From contig JAISOV010000054.1 in NCBI GenBank assembly GCA_031275405.1, forward strand, positions 1-60,420: a DNA stretch of 60,420 nucleotides, written 5' to 3'. The DNA is from Clostridium sp. (GTDB lineage: Bacteria; Bacillota; Clostridia; Lachnospirales; Lachnospiraceae). The notes under the pieces were generated by a model. The model did not search any database, was not told the DNA's origin, and saw only the letters and a list, made by a program, of their open reading frames with translations. Shown here piece by piece: positions 53,583-60,420 of this stretch (its first letter is position 1; each line of letters begins with the position of its first letter). A program made the translations under genes and the position numbers.

Positions 53583-54993
53583 AATTATTCAACTCGTTTT
53601 TCCTGTAATAATTTAATAGCTTTGATCTATCATATTTTCCATTAGCATTTAGCGGAATTTCCTCTAAACTTATAAATTCATCGGGCAAGCAATTCATTGG
53701 TAAATAATTCGCTAATAATTTTATTATCTCATCATTAGCAATTGCTCCCTTGTAAAAAACAACTAGTCTTTCATCTATAATCATTGAAACTGAAGATATG
53801 CCGAGTTTGTTGATTTGCGTGTCAATTCCATTCAAATCAATACGAATACCACGGATTTTTACTTGATTATCTTTTCTTGTAATAAAATAATAATTACCAT
53901 CCTTTATTTGGACAATATCTCCCGTCGGAAAATATTCTTTAGATTCTGCTGCCGAATAATTTATTTTTTCTTTATCGCTTAAATAGCCTGCCAAACAATG
54001 ACTACCTATCACTGCAAGTTCCCCTAAGTTCCCATCTTCACCTATAATTTCGTAACTAACTCCAGCGACGGGATTTCCAAGACAAACAGAGGTTTCAATT
54101 ATTTCTTGAAATGCCTCAGCGGTAAAAATGATGCAAGAGGTAAATAACGTTGTTTCTGTGGGGCCATATGTATTATAAACTGTTAAAAGCGGTTTATAAG
54201 TACATATATATCGCATATGCTTTTCGTATAAGGGGGCGCCCCCAAAGCCGATTAATTTCAAAGAACTTAAAAGTCCCTTTTCAAAATCTTTATGTTTTAT
54301 AAAAATATCAACTATTGTAGGAACAGCATATAAACAACTTATTCTGTATTGTTTAATGATACGCCCAGGATTCAACATGGAGATACCAGTAATTGGTACA
54401 AGTTCTGCTCCAATTGATAATGCTAAAAATACATCGCAAAGTCCCATGTCGAAACCTATATTGCAATACTGGCCGACAATATCTTCCGAAGTCATACTTA
54501 AATTAGTCTTTGCCCATTCGATTACTTCTTCAAAAGCCTTGCGAAGTATTGCTACACCTTTTGGCTTTCCAGTCGAGCCAGAAGTAAATAGAACATACAT
54601 TACGTTATTACTTGGCGGATAAGTTAATTTATCGAAATATTCTTTAGAGCATACCGCCTCCGAATATAACTTTTGCAAAGGGACATTATCGAATCCGTAT
54701 ATCTCATTTTCCGCGATAACCATATCTGGTTCAAATAAAGCAAGACATTCTGCAACTCTTTTAGGTGGCAAATCAACATTAAGACAACAAATAGTTACAC
54801 CCGCTATGTGTGCAGCCCACAATACACAATAAGCTAAATAACTTTTTTCAGAAATCAAAGCGATTTCGCGGATTTCTTTTAAAACAAAAAAATCCGCGAT
54901 AAGTTGCACGTCATAATGAAGCTCTCCATACGAATATGTACCATCCGAACTATTGACGGCCTTTTTGGATAAATCACTATCGTATAGTAACAT
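53572..54993 (-). CDS. Stand-alone amino acid adenylation enzyme
   Basis: About 473 residues of the NRPS-type adenylation family with no fused carrier. Motifs: FTSGSTGKPKGVAIL, TYGPTETTLF, YFPTGDIVQI and NANGKYDRSKLL. The alpha-amine aspartate is kept (NIGFDMGLCDVF), so an alpha-amino acid is likely; the pocket reads roughly D-M-C-Y-G-G-T-L-F, which I cannot match to a known code. It should load the free carrier protein encoded just upstream (55017-55277). I choose ATG 54993 because GGAGGAGGG precedes it; an ATG at 55020 overlaps the carrier gene's stop. Confidence 0.87.
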   Translation of the reverse strand: MLLYDSDLSKKAVNSSDGTYSYGELHYDVQLIADFFVLKEIREIALISEKSYLAYCVLWAAHIAGVTICCLNVDLPPKRVAECLALFEPDMVIAENEIYGFDNVPLQKLYSEAVCSKEYFDKLTYPPSNNVMYVLFTSGSTGKPKGVAILRKAFEEVIEWAKTNLSMTSEDIVGQYCNIGFDMGLCDVFLALSIGAELVPITGISMLNPGRIIKQYRISCLYAVPTIVDIFIKHKDFEKGLLSSLKLIGFGGAPLYEKHMRYICTYKPLLTVYNTYGPTETTLFTSCIIFTAEAFQEIIETSVCLGNPVAGVSYEIIGEDGNLGELAVIGSHCLAGYLSDKEKINYSAAESKEYFPTGDIVQIKDGNYYFITRKDNQVKIRGIRIDLNGIDTQINKLGISSVSMIIDERLVVFYKGAIANDEIIKLLANYLPMNCLPDEFISLEEIPLNANGKYDRSKLLNYYRKNELNNYEK

Positions 54994-55016
54994 AAGTTCC
55001 CTCCTCCGCGTAGCAA

Positions 55017-55277
55017 TCATTCAGCAGATGGTAATTGGACTAATACAATATCCGCAATACGCGATACTGACTCAAAATCTTTTAACACCAAATTAGTGTT
55101 ATTAAATTCAAAATTGAATTTTTCTTCAATGCAGACAATCAAGTCAATTATATCAATTGAATTAATGCCACATTCATTATAAAGAGAGGTGTTCTCATTT
55201 ATTTCGACATCATTTTTTATTAAACCGTTACTTTTAATTATTTCAAAAATACAATTGACCAGATGTTGTTTATCCAT
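55017..55277 (-). CDS. Stand-alone carrier protein of the second cluster
   Basis: An 86-residue carrier protein. The phosphopantetheine Ser lies in ECGINSIDIIDLIVCIEEKF, and the surrounding acidic helices are typical. ATG 55277 follows AAGAGGT. It lies directly upstream of a free adenylation enzyme, its most likely partner. With the BtrH-like enzyme it recalls the BtrI/BtrH pair of butirosin, in which an aminoacyl chain is built on a free carrier and then transferred. This function is inferred from context. Confidence 0.87.
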   Translation of the reverse strand: MDKQHLVNCIFEIIKSNGLIKNDVEINENTSLYNECGINSIDIIDLIVCIEEKFNFEFNNTNLVLKDFESVSRIADIVLVQLPSAE

Positions 55278-55337
55278 TTTTTACCTCTTATCCTGCCTTT
55301 AATGGCAATATTATTAACGTGGGGATAATATGCCTAA

Positions 55338-56411
55338 TTATAACATCTTAAATTTATCAACTCTAAATATTCTATCCATCACGGGAACATTCCATTTTTT
55401 AACATTAAAATATTCGTCTCTATATTCATCGAGAAAACTCAAATCTTGCTCTCCCATATAAAGACAAATATTCTTAGAACCAATGGATGCATATAGATTT
55501 GATAGTATATGTAAGCAATATAGTACAGGCTTTAAAAGACCATGAGAAGTTATATACTCTATTTTTTCTTCCCAGTTGTAAAGATTGTAATATTTTTCTA
55601 TCCACTCATAAATATCTGCAAATTTCATTAACTGTAAATCTTTATACTTTTTAATTTCTTGAATAAGTATTGCTTCTCCGTACAGATGGGTACATAACAT
55701 TATGAAATTGTCAAACGGATTAAGTGTAAAACAACTTTTATCAAAAACATCAATGGACACTCTGTCGTTTAACAACAAATCAACGTCTATGTCAAAATTA
55801 TACTTTTTTTGGAGTGTAAGTTCAAATTGCAAGTCTATAGTGTCAAACCTAAAAAGTGGATCATCAGATAATTTACGATACGGTACTGTTTGATGAGTAT
55901 TTACTATATGAAAAATATCCGTATGTCTGTCAATTTCAATTTTATGTTGACTTGAATTATATATCCCACGGCTATATCCTAAATTTGTCAACGTTTTATT
56001 TACCGATTCAAAGTCTCGAAAATGAACCATTAAGTCGGTGTCATTGAATTCACGAACACTATTAATGAATAAGTCTTTTTCTATTGGAAATCCTTTTATA
56101 ATACAATAACGGATATTCTCCTTGTTGAATGTATTTAATAAGTTTGTGAAATCGTTTTTCCTGAGATTATTCTTATATTCATTTAAATCAAATTGTCTCT
56201 GCCAAGACCATCTGATGGCAGGCGGGATAAAATCAAGCCATTCCTGTACAGCAAAGTGCTTATAAGCTCTACAAACTATCTTATGAAAAAACAATTGTCC
56301 AATTAACAAATCCCAATCCGCGCCTCTTATAAGATAATTCTCTATCTCATTGCACTCCTGATCGTTGAGACTGTTTTTTGACAACGCTACTATTGCTTCA
56401 AATATATTCAT
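55338..56411 (-). CDS. Nucleotidyltransferase-like protein (NTP_transf_5 type)
   Basis: A 357-residue protein that resembles the 'uncharacterised nucleotidyltransferase' family (NTP_transf_5). The key segment is YCIIKGFPIEKDLF followed by REFNDTDLMVHF, where the Asp pair would bind metal in the polymerase-beta-like fold. The rest (FDNFIMLCTHLYGEAILIQEIKKYKD) is the helical C-terminal part usual in the family. Members occur in natural product and surface polymer clusters, and their reaction is mostly unknown. ATG 56411 follows AAAGGAAG. It might activate or cap an intermediate with a nucleotide. Confidence 0.68.
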   Translation of the reverse strand: MNIFEAIVALSKNSLNDQECNEIENYLIRGADWDLLIGQLFFHKIVCRAYKHFAVQEWLDFIPPAIRWSWQRQFDLNEYKNNLRKNDFTNLLNTFNKENIRYCIIKGFPIEKDLFINSVREFNDTDLMVHFRDFESVNKTLTNLGYSRGIYNSSQHKIEIDRHTDIFHIVNTHQTVPYRKLSDDPLFRFDTIDLQFELTLQKKYNFDIDVDLLLNDRVSIDVFDKSCFTLNPFDNFIMLCTHLYGEAILIQEIKKYKDLQLMKFADIYEWIEKYYNLYNWEEKIEYITSHGLLKPVLYCLHILSNLYASIGSKNICLYMGEQDLSFLDEYRDEYFNVKKWNVPVMDRIFRVDKFKML

Positions 56412-56435
56412 GATTACAACAACTTCCTTTAATAT

Positions 56436-57326
56436 TTAGGCTTTTTCATTTTTGTATCTATTGATAGGACAAATGCGGCAAGTCTCGGTATCGTGATTAA
56501 AACTTTGTTGCACTTGCAATATTTTTTCAGGATCATCAATTGTTGCGTCTCCCCAAAAAATATTTTCATCGCAAAACGAACAAGCAAATATTTTTCCTGT
56601 TGGGTTAATGAAAATAGAATTATTCCCCAACAAACATGTACCCATTGTTTCAGAATCAGTTGTAGTGAGATTCTTTTTTATAGGTAGTTCAACAATCAAA
56701 TTGTAGTTTTTTCTTTCCACATATTCTTCAATATCTGATAGTATTATTTTAAATTCAGTAAATGGTAATATTATGTTTTGCTGGTCTTTTCCACGTCCAA
56801 ATATATTAGTTGTATTAACTTTTAACCGCTGTACACCATTATTCTCACAAAAATCAATAATCTCAAAAACTTCGTTTTTATTCAATGCGTTTATTGTTGT
56901 ACGGGCACTTATATTTCCATTATATAAATTGTTGATTAGATGAAAATTTTTTATAAAAAGAGTAAAATTTAACCCCGGTTTAATTATGCGAATCGTCTCT
57001 TGCAAAAGAGAATCTAAACTAATAGTTACATTGATATTTTTATAATCCAAATGTTCATATTTATCAGGTGAAAAACCTGTTGTTGTCGTTGTTAGTGACA
57101 CAGAGATTTTTTCCGATAAGTACCTTAATATATAATATATATCATTATGAAGAAACGGCTCTCCACCAGAAATAGATATTTTTTTAGCATATGAAGAAAT
57201 AAACTGCAATACTTTCTCTAATTGCAGTCCTCTCATCTCTCCATGCCCATGACATGTAGATGAATTTGTACAGCAATGAGGACAACCTACGGTGCAAAAA
57301 TAGGAAACATCATAAAAAACTTGCAT
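56436..57326 (-). CDS. Radical SAM protein with SPASM-like C-terminal cysteines
   Basis: A 296-residue radical SAM enzyme. CxxxCxxC is at Cys11, Cys15 and Cys18 (FCTVGCPHC), unusually near the N-terminus, followed by ISISGGEPFLHND (SAM contact). At the C-terminus, CLLGNNSIF, GKIFACSFCDEN and ETCRICPINR provide cysteines for an extra iron-sulfur cluster. Such enzymes modify peptides or small molecules, by C-C, C-S or C-O bond changes or epimerization. No precursor peptide gene is evident in the operon, so a carrier-bound amino acid or a nucleotide-like substrate is as likely as a peptide. ATG 57326 follows GGAGGG. Confidence 0.85.
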   Translation of the reverse strand: MQVFYDVSYFCTVGCPHCCTNSSTCHGHGEMRGLQLEKVLQFISSYAKKISISGGEPFLHNDIYYILRYLSEKISVSLTTTTTGFSPDKYEHLDYKNINVTISLDSLLQETIRIIKPGLNFTLFIKNFHLINNLYNGNISARTTINALNKNEVFEIIDFCENNGVQRLKVNTTNIFGRGKDQQNIILPFTEFKIILSDIEEYVERKNYNLIVELPIKKNLTTTDSETMGTCLLGNNSIFINPTGKIFACSFCDENIFWGDATIDDPEKILQVQQSFNHDTETCRICPINRYKNEKA

Positions 57327-57327
57327 A

Positions 57328-57798
57328 TTATTTTCCCTCCAATTTTTCTAAATAATGAATATATAGTGGAAATGCATCGTAAAGAGCTGTGCAACTAAAA
57401 GTGCCTACCGGCTCAATGTCCATTCCTAAAAAATTCAATATTTCGCACAATACTCTTATTTTATGTTTACCTATACCTCTGAAAATAATTAATCTTTGAT
57501 CCAATTCATGATAATTCTTTATATTGGCAAATATATCTTTTATTTCAATGGTTCGTAAAATCATAATAGAACTCCATATATGAGAAGTCATGACATTAGG
57601 AAAACAATGAGTGACTGGTTTCAAAGAAAATGCATCCTCAACATTTTCCATACTTATATCATAAAAAGCATCTAATGTATCTTGAATATTAAGTCGCCTC
57701 ATTAATTCATAAGTGTTTTTAATAATCCTGTCTCCTTTGTCACGTTGATTTAGTATAGTACACCAAATTAAAAAAATGGTTTGACGCTCATTAAACAT
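57328..57798 (-). CDS. Unknown protein with helix-hairpin-helix-like motif
   Basis: About 156 residues; I do not recognise the family. It is mainly helical, and FRGIGKHKIRVLCEILNFLG looks like a helix-hairpin-helix of the type that binds DNA backbone. ATG 57798 is chosen because GTAGGTG lies just before it; a longer frame from 57840 runs into the kinase gene. Its start is 5 bases beyond the kinase stop, and its end is 1 base from the radical SAM start, so it belongs to the operon. If the motif is real it might be a DNA-repair or self-protection protein, but this is speculation. Confidence 0.6.
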   Translation of the reverse strand: MFNERQTIFLIWCTILNQRDKGDRIIKNTYELMRRLNIQDTLDAFYDISMENVEDAFSLKPVTHCFPNVMTSHIWSSIMILRTIEIKDIFANIKNYHELDQRLIIFRGIGKHKIRVLCEILNFLGMDIEPVGTFSCTALYDAFPLYIHYLEKLEGK

Positions 57799-57802
57799 AC
57801 AT

Positions 57803-58405
57803 TCACCTACTTTGTTTGTGCGGTAATTTATTAATCTCATGGAGAATTATACTCATATTGGTATCTATTTCTTCAGCTCCATCAATAGTAATTACACTGT
57901 TACTAAACTTACTGATGTATTGTTCATAGTAATTTGCACAATCATGAAGAATCTTTTTATCTTCCTTTGCCCCTATCGGCTCTTTCTTTGCAATTGACCT
58001 TTTAGCAATTCTTTCAAATGCTGTGTCAGCATCAATTTTGATGAAAAAGGTAAGTATAGCATTAGGAATAAGAGTTAATAGTTGTTCTAATTCAGTTGAA
58101 TGAGAATGTGTTGCTTTTGCATAAACCCAACAACACGGCTTAAATCGGTGACTTATATATAAACGATCATCATCAATTGCGTTTATTTTTTCTAACATAT
58201 TTAGTGCATATACTACACCTTTTAATTTTGAAGGTTCAACATTTGTTTTACCTATCATTTTTAAAATGGCATTGTATTCATTTCCATATGTGCCATTCTT
58301 CATAGGATCAATAAAGCCAAAGTCAGTTTTATAATGCTGTTGAAGGATGTCTATATAAGTTGATTTCCCGCATCCATCTATTCCACAAAAAGTAACAATA
58401 TTCAT
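57803..58405 (-). CDS. P-loop kinase, thymidylate-kinase-like
   Basis: A 200-residue P-loop protein. Walker A is FCGIDGCGKST, as in thymidylate kinases, but the family's usual DRY and lid motifs are not clear (SHRFKPCCWVYAKATH instead). Asp/Arg stretches (DADTAFERIAKRS) resemble the LID region. It is the first gene of the minus-strand operon, with GGAGG 11 bases before ATG. I infer phosphorylation of a nucleoside-like or other small substrate; the nucleotidyltransferase-like gene in the same operon would fit a phosphorylated intermediate. Confidence 0.7.
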   Translation of the reverse strand: MNIVTFCGIDGCGKSTYIDILQQHYKTDFGFIDPMKNGTYGNEYNAILKMIGKTNVEPSKLKGVVYALNMLEKINAIDDDRLYISHRFKPCCWVYAKATHSHSTELEQLLTLIPNAILTFFIKIDADTAFERIAKRSIAKKEPIGAKEDKKILHDCANYYEQYISKFSNSVITIDGAEEIDTNMSIILHEINKLPHKQSR

Positions 58406-58426
58406 AATTTATAGTGCCTCCACATC

Positions 58427-58454
58427 AATATAACTCTGATAGCAATAGGGTCAA
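58427..58454 (-). promoter_or_regulatory. Likely sigma-A promoter of the second cluster
   Basis: On the minus strand, TTGACC (58454-58449), 16 bases, then TATATT (58432-58427), each 5 of 6 to consensus. It lies 22 bases before the kinase ATG. The predicted RNA would begin at about 58420, so the leader would be only about 15 bases with the GGAGG at its very 5' end. That is unusual and lowers confidence. Confidence 0.45.
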
Positions 58455-58465
58455 TATTTTTTGAG

Positions 58466-58505
58466 AAGCCGCAATCCTTGTATTTTCAGGGGTTGCGGCT
58501 TTTTC
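58466..58505. terminator. Hairpin between integrase and second cluster
   Basis: AAGCCGCAA (58466-58474) pairs with TTGCGGCTT (58493-58501). On the plus strand a T-run follows; on the minus strand the tail is TCTC, so termination of the integrase transcript would be partial. It separates the integrase from the promoter of the AT-rich cluster. Such hairpins often lie close to an attachment site, but no att core can be identified without the other end. Confidence 0.55.
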
Positions 58506-58510
58506 TGTTA

Positions 58511-59569
58511 CTAACGTGTTATTAGTTCAATCGCGTCTTTCAACTCTTGAATCGTTTTATGAGTGTAAACCCGTTCCCCAACGTCCTTTGATTTATGACC
58601 CATAATCAAATCAATACACCGTTTATTTGCCCCCGCGCTGTCAAGGCGTGACCTGAATGTGTGTCTGCATTCGTGAACCGTGTGTTGCGCGTTGATACGC
58701 TCCATAATGCCGCCCCAAATCGCGTAATATTGGCTTGTGGCGCACTTGTGACCGTTCAAGGGGAAAAGATACTGACCGCCTTCTAAAACGCGCCTGTGGA
58801 CGAATTCTGCTATGCGTGAGTGGACAGGAACAAGCCTGTCTTTACCCGCCCTTGTTTTTGTACCGCCTTTGATTGTTCCCTGTTCCAAATCCACATCGGC
58901 GCATTTCAGGTCAAGCAGTTCGGAAATGCGAAATCCTGTATACAGGAACACCAAGACAGAATCAACCCACGGTTCGTTCTGAATCGCCCATAGGCGTTCT
59001 ATTTCGTCATCTGTGAACGGCTTCTTGCTTGTTTCGGGAATTGGTTCAGACGTGAGCAAATCAGAGTAACAGCGCGTTACTATGTCGAGTTCAAGCGCGA
59101 AGCGGTCAAGATGTCCGAACAGATTTTTAATAGCTGATTGCGTGGAATACCCAAACCCGCAGTTGTCGATGACCTCTTGCATATGGTAAGACTTTACAGC
59201 CGTATATTTCATTTTGAACAGCTTTGAACAATGTTTGAACGCCGATTTCAAAGACTGACGGTTAGACGTTCCCAATTTAGGGGCTTTTTTCTCTAACCAC
59301 AGCTTAAACAGTTCTTCAAGTGTGGTTTTCTCTTTGTCAACGTCCCACGGCTGATTATTGAATTGGGCGAGGGCGATTAACCCCGCTTCGCGTGTCGGGT
59401 AGTAACCGATTGTTTCATACACGGGATAGCCGCGTTCATCCCATCCTTTGGTTTTTCTTGCGACAAAAGGCTTGCGCCGATTGCCTGACAATTTGGCAAC
59501 TGTTCCGTAACCGTTCGGGTGTTTTATAAAATCACTTCCTTTTGAATAATTAACTTCAATTTTTAACAA
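58511..59569 (-). CDS. int: Tyrosine recombinase (phage/ICE integrase)
   Basis: About 352 residues as an open frame. The catalytic set is complete: Arg in YTGFRISELL, Lys near GGTKTRAGKDRLVP, HECRHTFRSRL (His and Arg), GHKSKD, and the Tyr nucleophile in RVYTHKT. Upstream are a core-binding domain (about 70-165) and an N-terminal arm-binding domain (NGYGTVAKLSGNRRKPF). It should integrate and excise a mobile element at a specific site. The start is odd: the only standard in-frame start is TTG 59569 with no ribosome site, while AAGGAAGTGA lies just ahead of an ATA codon at 59527 where related proteins would begin. Base composition is intermediate between the two clusters. Confidence 0.9.
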   Translation of the reverse strand: MLKIEVNYSKGSDFIKHPNGYGTVAKLSGNRRKPFVARKTKGWDERGYPVYETIGYYPTREAGLIALAQFNNQPWDVDKEKTTLEELFKLWLEKKAPKLGTSNRQSLKSAFKHCSKLFKMKYTAVKSYHMQEVIDNCGFGYSTQSAIKNLFGHLDRFALELDIVTRCYSDLLTSEPIPETSKKPFTDDEIERLWAIQNEPWVDSVLVFLYTGFRISELLDLKCADVDLEQGTIKGGTKTRAGKDRLVPVHSRIAEFVHRRVLEGGQYLFPLNGHKCATSQYYAIWGGIMERINAQHTVHECRHTFRSRLDSAGANKRCIDLIMGHKSKDVGERVYTHKTIQELKDAIELITR

Positions 59570-59570
59570 T

Positions 59571-59595
59571 AAAAAACCGCCCGTTATTGGGCGGC
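59571..59595 (-). terminator. Rho-independent terminator
   Basis: On the minus strand CCGCCC (complement of GGGCGG, 59589-59594) pairs with GGGCGG (complement of 59578-59583), followed by six T. The stop codon of the preceding gene lies in the 5-base loop region. It ends the membrane protein gene just ahead of the integrase. Confidence 0.75.
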
Positions 59596-60270
59596 TTCTT
59601 TTTGTTTCCGTTTTTCAAGTCGTTCAAATGCTTCAAGTAATTCGTCCTTGAAGCTGAAACATTGGTTTTTCGAGTTATGGCAGTATTCCCACATATCTTG
59701 AAAATAAATAGTTCCCCCTTTTCCGTGACCATAGCAAAACTTTTTCATACGGTCGAACGCTTCTATTGCCCGTTTGTGTAGTTCAATTTGTTCATTGAGT
59801 TCGTCAACCGTTAGTTTGGTGATGGAGAAATTCTCAACGTAAATAGCTTTTTCCATATCCGCAATTTCAGCGGCGTACTTTTGTGAAAAAGCAAAAGACA
59901 ATTCTTCGTCACGCTCCGAACGGTTAAATTTTGGATTACGTGACGATTTTTCGCGCTCCAACGCCTTTTGATACCCTTGTCGGATTAACCACGGAACTTC
60001 TTCATCGGCGATCGGCGAACCGTCTGTTTTTACAACCACGTTACCCGTATCGACAAAACCAGCAACGTGTTCAGGGACTGACGTTTGAACAATTTCATTC
60101 GTGTGTTGCTTGCGCTTTGACTTAATCAAGAATGGAGCAATGCCAACAACAGCCCCGGCAATCAAAAACGGGACGGCATCGCTAGGTTTGGAAACAACCG
60201 CCGCCAAAACAAAGCCTAACGCGCAGAATAGCCCGATGACGCGAATGAAATAAACAAGAATTTTACGCAT
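59584..60270 (-). CDS. Small membrane-anchored protein of unknown function
   Basis: About 228 residues. Two N-terminal membrane helices (YFIRVIGLFCALGFVLAAVV and AVPFLIAGAVVGIAPFLI) are followed by a long charged soluble part with predicted coiled-coil helices (LTVDELNEQIELHKRAIEAF) and a short Cys/His stretch (KKFCYGHGKGG). I do not recognise it. ATG 60270 is chosen because AAAGAAAGGG precedes it; a longer frame to 60399 covers repeat-like DNA. Its place beside the integrase suggests it is mobile-element cargo or regulation. Confidence 0.7.
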   Translation of the reverse strand: MRKILVYFIRVIGLFCALGFVLAAVVSKPSDAVPFLIAGAVVGIAPFLIKSKRKQHTNEIVQTSVPEHVAGFVDTGNVVVKTDGSPIADEEVPWLIRQGYQKALEREKSSRNPKFNRSERDEELSFAFSQKYAAEIADMEKAIYVENFSITKLTVDELNEQIELHKRAIEAFDRMKKFCYGHGKGGTIYFQDMWEYCHNSKNQCFSFKDELLEAFERLEKRKQKEAAQ

Positions 60271-60322
60271 ACATAACCCTTTCTTTTGAATATTAACTTT
60301 CAATTTCTGACCCTGAACCCGC

Positions 60323-60404
60323 AAACCTTGAACCGCTAAAAACCCTGATTTTATGCGGGTTCGAGGGTGTCTTACCCCCGTGGGCGGTACAAGGTTCAAG
60401 GTTT
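60323..60404. repeat. Inverted repeat upstream of the membrane protein gene
   Basis: AAACCTTGAACC (60323-60334) and GGTTCAAGGTTT (60393-60404) are perfect 12-base inverted copies, with related GAACCC-like words between and around them. The dyad could be an operator or part of a mobile-element end. It continues close to the window edge, so more copies may lie outside. Confidence 0.5.
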
Positions 60405-60420
60405 CCCCTATTTCTTATTA

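Noticed and set aside
56436..57326. RiPP pathway built around the radical SAM enzyme
   Set aside because: I found no small precursor-like gene beside it, and the operon is dominated by adenylation and carrier proteins. A short precursor outside recognised frames cannot be fully excluded.
58405..58511. tRNA or att core beside the integrase
   Set aside because: No cloverleaf could be drawn and no second copy of a core sequence is seen in the window; only a hairpin and a promoter-like pair are supported.
60300..60420. tRNA-like T-arm words (GGTTCGAGG, GGTTCAAGG) at the right edge
   Set aside because: No acceptor or anticodon stem fits around them; they belong to an inverted repeat.

Overview
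The window looks like an accessory region of a Gram-positive Clostridia-type genome, perhaps Lachnospiraceae or a relative. This is judged from strong GGAGG ribosome sites, the paired radical SAM / SAM-linked DNA glycosylase genes, and an integrase of a type common in that group. No database search was possible, so family names come from motifs I can read and product predictions are inference.

There are three parts. (1) About 1-5200, GC-rich flank, plus strand: palindromic repeats, an AraC-type regulator, a radical SAM DNA repair/modification protein and its uracil-DNA-glycosylase-like partner, and a frameshifted gene remnant. (2) About 5200-46420, GC-rich, all plus strand: a large hybrid NRPS / trans-AT PKS cluster. 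(3) About 46600-58405, clearly AT-rich, all minus strand: a second, compact carrier-protein-based cluster, bordered on the right by a tyrosine recombinase (58511-59569) and a small membrane protein gene.

The first cluster reads as an N-acyl-D-asparagine 'prodrug' pathway of the colibactin/zwittermicin/xenocoumacin type. A C-A-T-E protein with an asparagine-type specificity code (DLTKIGEVG) would make acyl-D-Asn. A second NRPS (C-A-T plus half a C domain) has an adenylation domain without the usual alpha-amine aspartate (a beta-amino-acid-like pocket). Three AT-less PKS proteins follow: KS-KR-ACP-Cy-A(Cys)-T, KS-KR-ACP and KS-ACP-C-A(Gly)-T, the last ending in a BtrH-like cysteine acyltransferase/peptidase domain in place of a thioesterase. 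A discrete acyltransferase serves them. FkbH-, FkbJ-, FkbK- and FkbI-like genes plus dedicated EtfBA would supply a hydroxymalonyl-type extender unit. A three-gene ABC-2 exporter and a fusion of a ClbP-like serine peptidase with an ABC transporter would export the molecule and cleave off acyl-D-Asn. The proposed chain is acyl-D-Asn | beta-amino acid? - C2 unit (OH) - thiazoline (Cys) - C2 unit (OH) - C2 unit (keto) - Gly - acceptor.

The second cluster has a P-loop kinase, an unknown HhH-like protein, a radical SAM/SPASM-like protein, an NTP_transf_5-type nucleotidyltransferase-like protein, a free carrier protein, a free adenylation enzyme, two half ABC exporters, a BtrH-like enzyme, an aspartate decarboxylase (PanD) that makes beta-alanine, an A-T didomain with a beta-alanine-like pocket, and a methyltransferase cut off where the two clusters meet. 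It has no condensation domain, so I propose that aminoacyl groups (one probably beta-alanine) are moved from carrier to acceptor by the BtrH-like enzyme. The similar unusual A domains and BtrH-like domains in both clusters are the most intriguing link between them.
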